NCBI RefSeq assembly: GCF_016765655.2
Contig: NZ_CP086106.1
Span: 793,501 to 857,500, forward strand
DNA: 64,000 nt
Source of the DNA: Skermanella mucosa
GTDB taxonomy: Bacteria > Pseudomonadota > Alphaproteobacteria > Azospirillales > Azospirillaceae
Reading direction: 5' to 3'
The notes below the pieces were generated by a model. That model made no database searches. It was not told the DNA's origin and was given only the letters and a program-made list of their open reading frames with translations. Below are positions 20,377 through 28,435 of this stretch, one piece after another (the stretch's first letter is position 1; each line of letters starts with the position of its first letter). Made by a program: the position numbers and the translations under genes.

Positions 20377-20646
20377 ATGGCGAACAGGTTCACGTCGATC
20401 TGGAACGAGAAGAAGCCGACGTCCGGTGCCGCGCGGCCCTCGGGGCGTCCCGTCCGGGGCCGGGCGGGGGTGGCGAGCGGCGCAGCGGACAGCGAGAGCG
20501 GCGACGAAGGGGACGACTCGGCGGCGCGGTCCCTGCGGGCGTTGAAGGTGATGTTCGACCGCGGGTTGATGACCCAGGCGGAGTATGAGCAGCGCAGGGC
20601 GGCACTGGCCGGCGATGCCGCGGAACGGCCCTTCGACAACGGGTGA
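20377..20646 (+). CDS. Small SHOCT-like protein
   Basis: An 89-residue hypothetical protein. The N-terminal two thirds is polar and low in complexity (Ser, Gly, Ala, Arg, Asp). The last 30 residues, SLRALKVMFDRGLMTQAEYE and onward, match the pattern of the SHOCT (short C-terminal) domain: an LxxLxxLxxxGxIxxEEFxxxKxxL-like helix pair. GAGGG sits 5 bases before the ATG at 20377. SHOCT motifs are often appended to membrane or oligomeric proteins; nothing more can be said of the role. An upstream ATG at 20308 is possible but less likely. Confidence 0.5.
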   Translation: MANRFTSIWNEKKPTSGAARPSGRPVRGRAGVASGAADSESGDEGDDSAARSLRALKVMFDRGLMTQAEYEQRRAALAGDAAERPFDNG

Positions 20647-20959
20647 GGCGTACCGGGCGGGTTCGAAGAGTTTGTCAAAAAATAGGCGTATCGGCACCAT
20701 AGTTTGTAGTTTTTGAGGCACAGACCCCAAGAATTGGGCTATGGTCCGCAGTCAAGCCCGGCCGTGGGGCTGGTCGCGGAAATATCCGCAGGTTATGGTT
20801 AACTAGACGCTTGCACTTCGGGGCCATGGCTCGCTAGAAGGAGTAGCCATTTTCTCGATTTTCGTAGGGGCGGTCGATTTCAACCCGTGGGGCAGGGCAG
20901 GGGACGGCGGTGCCGGACGCCTGCCGGGCGGCGGTCATCATGATAAGTGGTAGGGGTTT
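20647..20959. other. Intergenic region ahead of minCDE
   Basis: About 310 bp without a gene. It holds a short hairpin (GCGGA/TCCGC around an AATA loop, near 20776-20789) and, at 20795-20802, ATGGTTAA, which reads TTAACCAT on the minus strand and resembles a CtrA half-site. The minCDE promoter must lie here, but no convincing -35/-10 pair was found. Confidence 0.4.
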
Positions 20960-21739
20960 GTGAGAAGCACCAGTCAGATTTCGGAACGTGACGCGCCGTT
21001 CCAGCTCAGGGGCAACAGCTTCACCGTCATGGTGCTGAAGCTGGTGGCTCCCGATGACCCGTCGTTCTTCCCACAACTGCTGAGCAAGATCCGCCAGGCG
21101 CCGAACTTTTTCCGGAACGCCCCGGTGGTGCTCGACCTGGACGACCTGGAGGAAGGCGCCGGCCCCGCCGACTTCATCGATTTCGTCGTCACCCTGCGCC
21201 AGAACAGCCTGATCCCGGTCGGCATCCAGGGCGGCACGCCGGCCCAGCAGGCCGCCGCGTTCGAGGCCGGGCTGACGGTCATGCCGACCGGCCGCCCGAG
21301 CCGCGAGCCGGAGCGCGACTTCCAGCGGCCGGCCCCCGGACGGGCACCGACCGACCCGCTGCCGCCGCGCAACCCGATGCCGCAGGCCGAGACGGCGCCG
21401 GAGTTCCAGAAGACCACCCTGATCATCACCGAGCCGGTGCGCTCGGGCCGGCAGATCTACGCCGCGCGCGGCGACCTGATCGTGCTGGGGCCGGTCAGCG
21501 CCGGGGCCGAGCTGCTGGCCGACGGCAACATCCACGTCTACAGCTCGCTGCGCGGACGCGCGCTGGCGGGCATCTCCGGCGATACCGCCGCCCGAATCTT
21601 CTGCCACAGCCTGGAGGCGGAACTGGTATCGATCGCCGGGCTCTACCGGGTCAGCGAGGATCTGGACGCCTCGGTGTTCAAAAAGCAGGTTCACATATAT
21701 CTGGACGACGGGTATCTGCGCATGGATCCGTTGTCATGA
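20960..21739 (+). CDS. minC: Septum site-determining protein MinC
   Basis: A 259-residue division inhibitor that blocks FtsZ assembly at the poles when carried by MinD. The N-terminal domain (about residues 1-100) starts FQLRGNSFTVMVLKL. A proline-rich linker follows (about 110-145). The C-terminal right-handed beta-helix has RSGRQIYAARGDLIVLGPVSAGAELLADGNIHVYSSLRGRALAG-type repeats (about 155-205), which bind MinD. The GTG start has GGTAGGGG just upstream. The stop overlaps an in-frame ATG for MinD (ATGA). Confidence 0.93.
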   Translation: MRSTSQISERDAPFQLRGNSFTVMVLKLVAPDDPSFFPQLLSKIRQAPNFFRNAPVVLDLDDLEEGAGPADFIDFVVTLRQNSLIPVGIQGGTPAQQAAAFEAGLTVMPTGRPSREPERDFQRPAPGRAPTDPLPPRNPMPQAETAPEFQKTTLIITEPVRSGRQIYAARGDLIVLGPVSAGAELLADGNIHVYSSLRGRALAGISGDTAARIFCHSLEAELVSIAGLYRVSEDLDASVFKKQVHIYLDDGYLRMDPLS

Positions 21740-21792
21740 GCCGCGGCAAAGAAACAAGTTCGCAATCAACATCGAAGAGTGGAGAGGCTTCC

Positions 21793-22608
21793 TTGGCCAA
21801 GGTAATCGTTATGACATCGGGCAAGGGCGGCGTGGGCAAGACCACGTCGAGCGCTGCCTTCGCCACTGGACTGGCACTGCGCGGGTTCAAGACCGTTGTC
21901 ATCGACTTCGACGTCGGTCTGCGGAACCTGGACCTGATCATGGGCTGCGAGCGCCGGGTGGTGTTCGATTTCGTCAACGTCATCAACGGCGAGGCCAAGC
22001 TCAACCAGGCCCTGATCAAGGACAAGCGGGTCGAGAACCTCTTCATCCTGCCGACCAGCCAGACCCGCGACAAGGACGCGCTGACCAAGGAAGGCGTGGA
22101 GAAGATCCTCGACGAGCTGAGGAAGGACTTCGACTACATCCTGTGCGACAGCCCGGCCGGCATCGAGAAGGGCGCCCTTATGGCGCTGTATTTCGCCGAC
22201 CACGCGATCATCGTGACCAACCCGGAAGTCTCGTCGGTGCGCGACAGCGACCGCATCCTGGGCGTGCTGGCGTCCAAGTCCCGCCGGGCCGAACTGAACC
22301 TGGAGCCGGTGCAGGAGCATCTGCTGCTGACCCGCTACGATCCGGAGCGGGTCGAGCGCGGCGACATGCTGAAGGTCGACGACGTGCTGGAGATCCTGGC
22401 GATCCCGCTGCTGGGCGTCGTGCCGGAGAGCCCGGCCGTGCTGCGCGCCTCCAACATCGGCATGCCGGTGACGCTCGACGAGAAGAGCAACGCCAACCAC
22501 GCCTACACCGACGCGGTCGCAAGATTCCTGGGCGAGACGGTCGAGCACCGTTTCATGAAGCCGGAAAAGAAGGGCTTCCTGGATCGCCTCCTGCGGAGGA
22601 CCGCATGA
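21793..22608 (+). CDS. minD: Septum site-determining ATPase MinD
   Basis: A 271-residue ParA/MinD ATPase with the deviant Walker A TSGKGGVGKTTSS at about residues 8-20, IDFDVGLRNLD (about 38-48) and a C-terminal amphipathic membrane-targeting helix (KKGFLDRLLRR). It shuttles between poles under MinE control and recruits MinC. I chose TTG 21793 because GGAGAGG lies 5 bases upstream and it gives the standard MAKVIV start and length. An ATG at 21736 overlapping the minC stop would add 19 residues and is a real alternative. Confidence 0.93.
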   Translation: MAKVIVMTSGKGGVGKTTSSAAFATGLALRGFKTVVIDFDVGLRNLDLIMGCERRVVFDFVNVINGEAKLNQALIKDKRVENLFILPTSQTRDKDALTKEGVEKILDELRKDFDYILCDSPAGIEKGALMALYFADHAIIVTNPEVSSVRDSDRILGVLASKSRRAELNLEPVQEHLLLTRYDPERVERGDMLKVDDVLEILAIPLLGVVPESPAVLRASNIGMPVTLDEKSNANHAYTDAVARFLGETVEHRFMKPEKKGFLDRLLRRTA

Positions 22609-22913
22609 GCATCTTCAACTTCTTCCGGCAACCTCCGCGCAAGTCGGTCGCCGACGAGGCGAAGGAACGCCTCCAGATCGTCCTTGCGCATGAGCGCGCC
22701 GCCGGGTCCAGCCCGGACTATCTGCCGATCCTTCAGCGGGAATTGCTGGCGGTCATCGCCAAGTACGTGCAGATCGACGAGAAGAAGGTCGAGGTGAGCT
22801 TCGAGCGTGGGGGCGACTACTCCACGCTCGAAGTCAACATCGAGCTGCCGCCGCCGACGGCGGACAAGGCCCGGGCGCGCGGCGGTGCGGCCGCCGCCGC
22901 GAAGCAGGCCTGA
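22605..22913 (+). CDS. minE: Cell division topological specificity factor MinE
   Basis: A 102-residue MinE. The N-terminal helix (MSIFNFFRQP) is the membrane-targeting part. The anti-MinCD segment is AKERLQIVLAHERA (about 21-34), and the dimerisation domain spans YLPILQRELLAVIAKYVQI to about residue 80. The tail after about residue 85 is low-complexity Ala-rich. It overlaps the minD stop (ATGA). It stimulates MinD ATPase and gives the oscillation that centres the Z-ring. Confidence 0.95.
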   Translation: MSIFNFFRQPPRKSVADEAKERLQIVLAHERAAGSSPDYLPILQRELLAVIAKYVQIDEKKVEVSFERGGDYSTLEVNIELPPPTADKARARGGAAAAAKQA

Positions 22914-22922
22914 AGCCATGCT

Positions 22923-22940
22923 GGCCGGTCAGTGCCGGCC
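22923..22940. terminator. Weak hairpin between convergent minE and panC
   Basis: GGCCGG (22923-22928) and CCGGCC (22935-22940) around a 6-nt loop, ten bases past the minE stop. There is no T-run, so its function is doubtful. Confidence 0.3.
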
Positions 22941-23050
22941 GGCTATGGTCGGGAAGTCCCGATCCCGTTGAACGATCCGGCCACCTGATCCGGGTGCGCG
23001 CGCGATGCGGTCCGGCCCGCCTTCCCGGACGGTCATACCGGCCCGGACGA

Positions 23051-23905
23051 TCATACCGGGAAGTTGTCGATCAGCCGGGTGCGTCCGATGAAGCCGGCGG
23101 CCAGGACCCTGGCCGGGCGGTCCGCCACCTCCAGCGGCTCCAGCGACGCGGCATCGCAGACGGCCAGATAATCGATCCGGTCGAAACCGGCCGCCCTCAG
23201 CCGTTCCAATCCCCAGTCGATCTCGCTTCGGCACCGCGCCGGATCCGCAGCGATGCGTTCCGCCATGGCGAACAGCACGCCGTTGAGCTGGCGCGCGACG
23301 GCGAGCTGGTCGGCGGACAGGTACGCGTTGCGCGACGACAGCGCCAGCCCGCTCTCGTCGCGGACGGTGGCCGCTCCCTCGATCAGGACGGGGATGTTCA
23401 GGTCGCGCACCATGCGGCGGATCACCTGGAGCTGCTGATAGTCCTTCTCGCCGAACACGGCGACATCGGGCAGGCATTGCAGCAGAAGCTTGGACACGAC
23501 GGTCGCCACCCCGTCGAAATGGCCGGGGCGCAGGGGACCGCACAGCCCGTCGGTCAGCCCGGCGACATGGACCGTCGTCGCGAAGCCGTCGGGATACATC
23601 TCGCCCACGTCGGGCGCATAGAGCAGGTCGGCGCCCACCGTCTCCAGCTTGGCGGCGTCGGAGTCCTCCTGCCGCGGGTACTTGGAGAAGTCCTCGTTGG
23701 GACCGAACTGGGTCGGATTGACGAAGACGCTGACCACCACGTGGTCCGCTCCCCTGCGGCGGGCGGCCTGGACCAGGCTCAGGTGCCCCTCGTGCAGGGC
23801 GCCCATGGTCGGCACCAGCCCGACCTTCTCCCCGGCGGCGCGCCACCGCGCGACCTGGGCGCGCAGGTCGGCCACGGTCCGGACGGTGGTCAGTTTCTCA
23901 GGCAT
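23051..23905 (-). CDS. panC: Pantoate--beta-alanine ligase
   Basis: A 284-residue cytosolic enzyme that joins pantoate and beta-alanine with ATP to make pantothenate, the coenzyme A precursor. Motifs: [15 protein letters not shown] (about residues 27-41, HIGH-type nucleotide site), [17 protein letters not shown] and [14 protein letters not shown]. The ATG at 23905 lies inside the last codons of panB (8-bp overlap), so panB and panC are coupled. Beta-alanine could come from the pyrimidine pathway encoded at the left of the window; this is only a metabolic link. Confidence 0.96.
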   Translation of the reverse strand: MPEKLTTVRTVADLRAQVARWRAAGEKVGLVPTMGALHEGHLSLVQAARRRGADHVVVSVFVNPTQFGPNEDFSKYPRQEDSDAAKLETVGADLLYAPDVGEMYPDGFATTVHVAGLTDGLCGPLRPGHFDGVATVVSKLLLQCLPDVAVFGEKDYQQLQVIRRMVRDLNIPVLIEGAATVRDESGLALSSRNAYLSADQLAVARQLNGVLFAMAERIAADPARCRSEIDWGLERLRAAGFDRIDYLAVCDAASLEPLEVADRPARVLAAGFIGRTRLIDNFPV

Positions 23906-24740
23906 CGGGCGTGCTCCCGCTGGGTTTTGGGGCGAAGACGTGTTCGGGACCGGGGAACCGGCGCGCGCGCACATCGTCGGCATAGGCCTGCGCGGCGGCC
24001 GAGACCAGGGGACCCAGCTCGGCATAGCGCTTGACGAATTTCGGCGTGAAGTCGCTGAACAGGCCGACCAGGTCCTCGGTCACCAGGATCTGACCGTCGC
24101 AGGCGGGCGAGGCGCCGATGCCGATGGTCGGGACGGGCAGGTCCGCGGTCAGCTGGCGGGCCAGGGGCTCGACCGTGCCCTCGATCACCAGGGCGAAGGC
24201 GCCGGCCTCGGCGATGGCGAAGGCGTCAGCCGCGATCGCGTTGCTTTCCTGCCCGCTCCGTCCCCGCGCCCTGTATCCGCCCAGCACGTTGACCGACTGC
24301 GGGGTCAGGCCGACATGGCCCAGCACGGGGATGCCGCGTCTCGTCAGGAACTCGACCGTCGGGGCCATCTCGACGCCGCCCTCCAGCTTGACCGCGGCGC
24401 AGCCGGTCTCCGCCATGACGCGCGCCGCGGCGCGGAAAGCGGCTTCGGGAGACTCCTGGTAGGACCCGAACGGCAGGTCCACGACGACGCAGGACAGCGC
24501 CGAGCCGCGCATCACGGCGGCGCCGTGGGCGATCATCATGTCGAGCGTCACCGGCAGTGTGCTGTCCATCCCGTAGAGGACCATGCCCAAGCTGTCGCCG
24601 ACCAGCAGCATGTCCACATGGGCATCGAGCTGCCGGGCCATGGGCGTGGTATAGGCGGTCAGCGACACGATCGGCGCGCCGCCCTTGCGGGCGGACAGTT
24701 CCGGCACGGTGGTGCGCCGGCGGCGGTCGGGGACACTCAT
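23898..24740 (-). CDS. panB: 3-methyl-2-oxobutanoate hydroxymethyltransferase
   Basis: A 280-residue ketopantoate hydroxymethyltransferase that transfers a one-carbon unit from methylene-tetrahydrofolate to ketoisovalerate, the first committed step of pantothenate synthesis. TIM-barrel motifs: [14 protein letters not shown] (about residues 26-39), [31 protein letters not shown] and [11 protein letters not shown], with the catalytic Glu in [11 protein letters not shown]. It is the first gene of a two-gene panBC operon. Confidence 0.96.
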   Translation of the reverse strand: MSVPDRRRRTTVPELSARKGGAPIVSLTAYTTPMARQLDAHVDMLLVGDSLGMVLYGMDSTLPVTLDMMIAHGAAVMRGSALSCVVVDLPFGSYQESPEAAFRAAARVMAETGCAAVKLEGGVEMAPTVEFLTRRGIPVLGHVGLTPQSVNVLGGYRARGRSGQESNAIAADAFAIAEAGAFALVIEGTVEPLARQLTADLPVPTIGIGASPACDGQILVTEDLVGLFSDFTPKFVKRYAELGPLVSAAAQAYADDVRARRFPGPEHVFAPKPSGSTPDA

Positions 24741-24971
24741 GTCGGGCTTCCCCTCTGTCGGGTGCGGGTTCCAGGTCCTGCTCGTGCGCCTAGATATAAC
24801 GCCGGGACCGCTGCGTCACGATGATTGGAGTGGGGGACGGCTGGAATCGGCGGCGAATTCCCGCCCTGCGGAAGGACAAGGGCGGCCGGAACGTACCTGG
24901 ATACGCACTGCGTGCCGTCCGCTCCGGATTGTGTCAGCATGGGGGCAAGCAACGGTACCAGGGAGTGGGCG

Positions 24972-26339
24972 ATGTTTCTCGACGAGACGGCGTCGATCGA
25001 CCGGAACGAACCCCGGCTTGGCTACGGCGTGGCGGTGACCGACATCGACGGCGACGGCGCCTTCGAGTTCGTCGTGGCCGGCCATGGCTGCGCCAACCTG
25101 GTGCTGAAATGGGACGGGCGTCGGCTGGTCGACATCGCCGACCCCGTGTTGGCCGACGCGACCCGCCAAGCGATCGGCCTGTGCGCCGCCGATGCCGACG
25201 GCGACGGGCGCGAAGAGCTGTACGTGCTGAATTCCGAAAGCTTCTCCGGCCCGAAGCGATTCGGCGACCGGCTGTTCGCCTGCTTCGGCAAGCGTTGGCT
25301 GGACCTGTTCGGGCAGCCGGAGAATTTCGGCGCGGTCAATCAGACGGCCGGCCGGTCGGTCGCCTGCATCGACCGGTCGGGCACGGGCCGGTACGGATTC
25401 GTCATCGCCAGCCACGGCGGGCGGTTCAGGCTCTACGAGCTGGACCGGCGCGGGCGCGCGTCCGACAGGGCGGAGGAGGCCGGTATCGACTTGACGGCGG
25501 CGGGCCGGGGGCTGGTCAGCTTGCCGCTGGTATCGGAGCACATGGATATCTTTGCCGCCAACGAGCACGGGCCGAACTTCCTGTTCCGGAATCTTGGCGA
25601 CGGGACCTTCGAGGAGATCGCGGAGGACTGGGGGGTGGCCGACCCGGGCGGGAACGGGCGCGGCGTCGCGGTGCTGGATGCCGACGGCGACGGGCTGCTC
25701 GACCTGGTCTGCGGCAATTGGGAGGGGCCGCACCGGCTGTTCCTCCAGCGGGGCGGCGGCGGCTTCATCGAGTCGGCCCCCGCCGGGTTGGCGGAGCCGT
25801 CGCGCGTCCGCACCGTGATCGCGGCCGATTTCGACAATGACGGGTTCGAGGAGATCTTCTTCAACAATATCGGGGAGCCGAACCGCCTGTTCGCCTGGAC
25901 CAACGAGCGCTGGACCGAGGCAGAGATCGGCGACGCGGAGGAGCCGCTGGGCTTCGGCACCGGCGCCGCGGTCGCCGACATCGACGGCGACGGAAGGCTG
26001 GAACTCCTGGTGTCCCACGGCGAATCGGCGCCCCAGCCTCTGGGGTTCTACCGCCCCTATCCGACCGACAACGGTTGGCTCAGGGTCATGCCCCTGACCG
26101 CCGCCGGGGCGCCGGCGCGGGGCGCCCTGGTGACCTGCACGGCGCGCGGGCGGACCCAGCGGCGCGCGATCTGCGCCGGCAGCGGCTATCTCTGCCAGAT
26201 GGAGCCGGTCGCCCATTTCGGGCTGGGAGCCGTCCATTCCGTCGAGCGTGTGGAGGTCCGCTGGCCCGACGGGGCGGTGCGGGTGATCGAACACCCCCAT
26301 GCCAACCGGATGATCCGGGTGGAGCATCCCGGGCGATGA
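24972..26339 (+). CDS. FG-GAP/VCBS repeat protein with ASPIC/UnbV C-terminus (CRTAC1-like)
   Basis: A 455-residue beta-propeller-like protein. At least five calcium-loop motifs of the DxDxDG type recur: DIDGDGAFEF (about residues 23-32), DADGDGREEL, DADGDGLLDL, DFDNDGFEEI and DIDGDGRLEL. The end has the ASPIC/UnbV signature (APARGALVTCTARGR ... VEVRWPDGAVRVIE). Homologues in bacteria and animals are usually exported; here the start MFLDETASIDRN at 24972 (GGGAG six bases upstream) shows no signal peptide, and upstream in-frame starts do not supply one. Function is unknown; extracellular calcium-dependent binding is known for the family. Confidence 0.82.
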   Translation: MFLDETASIDRNEPRLGYGVAVTDIDGDGAFEFVVAGHGCANLVLKWDGRRLVDIADPVLADATRQAIGLCAADADGDGREELYVLNSESFSGPKRFGDRLFACFGKRWLDLFGQPENFGAVNQTAGRSVACIDRSGTGRYGFVIASHGGRFRLYELDRRGRASDRAEEAGIDLTAAGRGLVSLPLVSEHMDIFAANEHGPNFLFRNLGDGTFEEIAEDWGVADPGGNGRGVAVLDADGDGLLDLVCGNWEGPHRLFLQRGGGGFIESAPAGLAEPSRVRTVIAADFDNDGFEEIFFNNIGEPNRLFAWTNERWTEAEIGDAEEPLGFGTGAAVADIDGDGRLELLVSHGESAPQPLGFYRPYPTDNGWLRVMPLTAAGAPARGALVTCTARGRTQRRAICAGSGYLCQMEPVAHFGLGAVHSVERVEVRWPDGAVRVIEHPHANRMIRVEHPGR

Positions 26340-26430
26340 GGATCGGGCTGGGAAAGCGGGTTGGCGCTGGTCAGCGCCGGAGAATGGAATAGACTGTAAC
26401 CAAGTTGCAGACGCGTAATGGAGAAGACCC

Positions 26431-27429
26431 TTGGCCATAGCCAATCCCTACCTGCTGTTCCTCGGCGATGCGCCGGACCAACTGGCCGCCAAGACCGCCG
26501 ACGGCGTGGCGCGCTGGCGCCGTGACTGGTGCGTCGGCCAGTTGCGCCTGGACGGCTGCAAGGCCGACCTGGGGCTTCCCGACAAGAGCCTGGAGGAGGC
26601 GGCCGCGGAAGGGGCCAGGACCCTGATCATCGGCGTCGCCAACCGGGGCGGGCGCTTCGCCGCGAGCTGGCAGGAAACCATGCTGAAGGCCCTGGACCTG
26701 GGCATGGACATCGCCAGCGGGCTGCACAACAAGATCACCGATCTGCCCTCCGTCGCGGCCAAGGCCAAGGAGCTGGGCCGCTCGCTCCACGACGTGCGCC
26801 ACCCGACCCGCGAGTTCGAGATCGGCACCGGCGATCGGCGGCCGGGCAAGCGGCTGCTGGCGGTCGGCACCGACTGCTCCATCGGCAAGATGTTCACGGC
26901 GCTGGCCTTCGAGAAGGAGATGCGGGCGCGCGGCATGAACGCCGACTTCCGCGCCACCGGCCAGACCGGCATCCTGATCGCGGGCGACGGCGTGTCGATC
27001 GACGCGGTGGTTTCCGACTTCGTCTCGGGCGCGGTCGAGTACCTGACCCCGGCCAACGATCCCGACCACTGGGACGTGGTCGAGGGGCAGGCCTCGCTGC
27101 TCCATCCCAGCTATGCCGGTGTGACGCTGGCGCTGGTCCACGGCTCTCAGCCGGACGTGATGGTGATGTGCCACGAGCCGACCCGACCGCACATGCGGGG
27201 CCTGCCGAACCGCAAGGTTCCGGACATCCAGGATTGCATCGTGGCGCACGAGGCGGCGGCGCGGGTGACCAATCCCGATGCCAAGGTGATCGGGTTCAGC
27301 GTCAATACCGCGGCCATGGAGAAGTCCGCCGCCGAGGCCTACCTGAAGCAGCTGTCCGACCGCTTCGGCATGCCGGCGGTGGATCCGGTGCGCATGGGGG
27401 TCGGCCCGATCGTCGACCTGCTGGGCTGA
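26431..27429 (+). CDS. dgcN: DgcN-like protein (DUF1611; D-glutamate N-acetyltransferase family)
   Basis: A 332-residue protein of the DUF1611 family with a P-loop-like region VGTDCSIGKMFTALAFEKE (about residues 149-167). The neighbouring dgcA places it in the DgcN-DgcA pathway, described for D-glutamate use via N-acetylation and racemisation; that knowledge comes from homologues. The TTG start at 26431 has GGAGAAG four bases upstream. The gene sits 4 bp ahead of dgcA, so they form an operon, continued by adenine deaminase. Older annotations call such proteins NAD-dependent epimerases, which the sequence does not support. Confidence 0.82.
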   Translation: MAIANPYLLFLGDAPDQLAAKTADGVARWRRDWCVGQLRLDGCKADLGLPDKSLEEAAAEGARTLIIGVANRGGRFAASWQETMLKALDLGMDIASGLHNKITDLPSVAAKAKELGRSLHDVRHPTREFEIGTGDRRPGKRLLAVGTDCSIGKMFTALAFEKEMRARGMNADFRATGQTGILIAGDGVSIDAVVSDFVSGAVEYLTPANDPDHWDVVEGQASLLHPSYAGVTLALVHGSQPDVMVMCHEPTRPHMRGLPNRKVPDIQDCIVAHEAAARVTNPDAKVIGFSVNTAAMEKSAAEAYLKQLSDRFGMPAVDPVRMGVGPIVDLLG

Positions 27430-27433
27430 GGCC

Positions 27434-28435
27434 ATGGCAGCGCCGAGCGCGAAACGCACCCTGACCGTCCGCCGCGAGACCTTCCCGATCCGCGGCACCT
27501 TCCGGATCTCCCGCGGGGCCAAGACCGAGGCCCATGTGGTCGTCGCCGAGATCGACGACGGCGGCACCGTCGGCCGGGGCGAATGCGTGCCCTATGCCCG
27601 CTACGGCGAGAGCATCGACGGGGTCGTGGCCCAGATCGAGAGCGTCGCCGACGCGATCGGCGCCGGCATGGAGCAGGAGGAGCTTCTGGAGGCCCTGCCG
27701 CCGGGCGCCGCCCGCAACGCGGTGGACTGCGCGCTGTGGGACCTCGCCTGCAAGCTGACCGGGCAGCCGATCTGGCAGGTGGCCGACCTGGACGCGCCGC
27801 TCGCCCCGGTGGTCACGGCTTACACCCTGAGTCTCGACACGGTGGAGAACATGGCCGCCGCGGCGCGCGCCTCGGCTCACCGGCCCCTGCTCAAGCTGAA
27901 GCTGACGGGGGACGGCGACCTGGAGCGGGTGACGGCGGTGCGGGAGAACGCGCCCGACGCCCGGCTGATCGTCGATGCCAACGAGGGCTGGACGCTGGAG
28001 CACCTGAAGCGCTTCGGCGACGCCTTCGCCCGGCTCCGGGTCGAGCTGATCGAGCAGCCGCTGCCGGCGGGACAGGACGACGCCCTGCTGGGCTTCGACT
28101 GCCCGGTGCCGCTGGGCGCCGACGAGTCGTGCCACGACCGATCGACCCTGGACGAGCTGCGCGGCAAGTACGGGGTGGTCAATATCAAGCTGGACAAGAC
28201 CGGCGGCCTGACCGAGGCGCTGCGCCTGAAACGTGCCGCCGAGGAGGCGGGGTTCGACATCATGGTCGGCTGCATGCTGGCGACCTCGCTCGCCATGGCG
28301 CCGGGGGTGGTGATCGCGCAGGGAGCCAAGCTGGTCGACCTCGACGGGCCGCTGTGGCTGGCGCGGGACCGGGAGCCCGGCCTCCGCTACGAGGGCGAGA
28401 CCGTCTTTCCGCCGGAGACCGGCCTGTGGGGGTGA
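27434..28435 (+). CDS. dgcA: N-acetyl-D-glutamate racemase DgcA (dipeptide-epimerase family)
   Basis: A 333-residue enolase-superfamily enzyme of the muconate-lactonizing subgroup. The acid/base lysine motif is LLKLKLTG (about residues 153-160). Metal ligands are the Asp in VDANEGW, the Glu in ELIEQPL and the Asp in GADES, and the second catalytic Lys is in VNIKLDKTGG. By family it would be called a dipeptide (Ala-Glu) epimerase; linkage to dgcN favours N-acetyl-glutamate racemisation. Both readings agree on inversion of a D/L acyl amino acid. It overlaps the adenine deaminase start. Confidence 0.82.
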   Translation: MAAPSAKRTLTVRRETFPIRGTFRISRGAKTEAHVVVAEIDDGGTVGRGECVPYARYGESIDGVVAQIESVADAIGAGMEQEELLEALPPGAARNAVDCALWDLACKLTGQPIWQVADLDAPLAPVVTAYTLSLDTVENMAAAARASAHRPLLKLKLTGDGDLERVTAVRENAPDARLIVDANEGWTLEHLKRFGDAFARLRVELIEQPLPAGQDDALLGFDCPVPLGADESCHDRSTLDELRGKYGVVNIKLDKTGGLTEALRLKRAAEEAGFDIMVGCMLATSLAMAPGVVIAQGAKLVDLDGPLWLARDREPGLRYEGETVFPPETGLWG

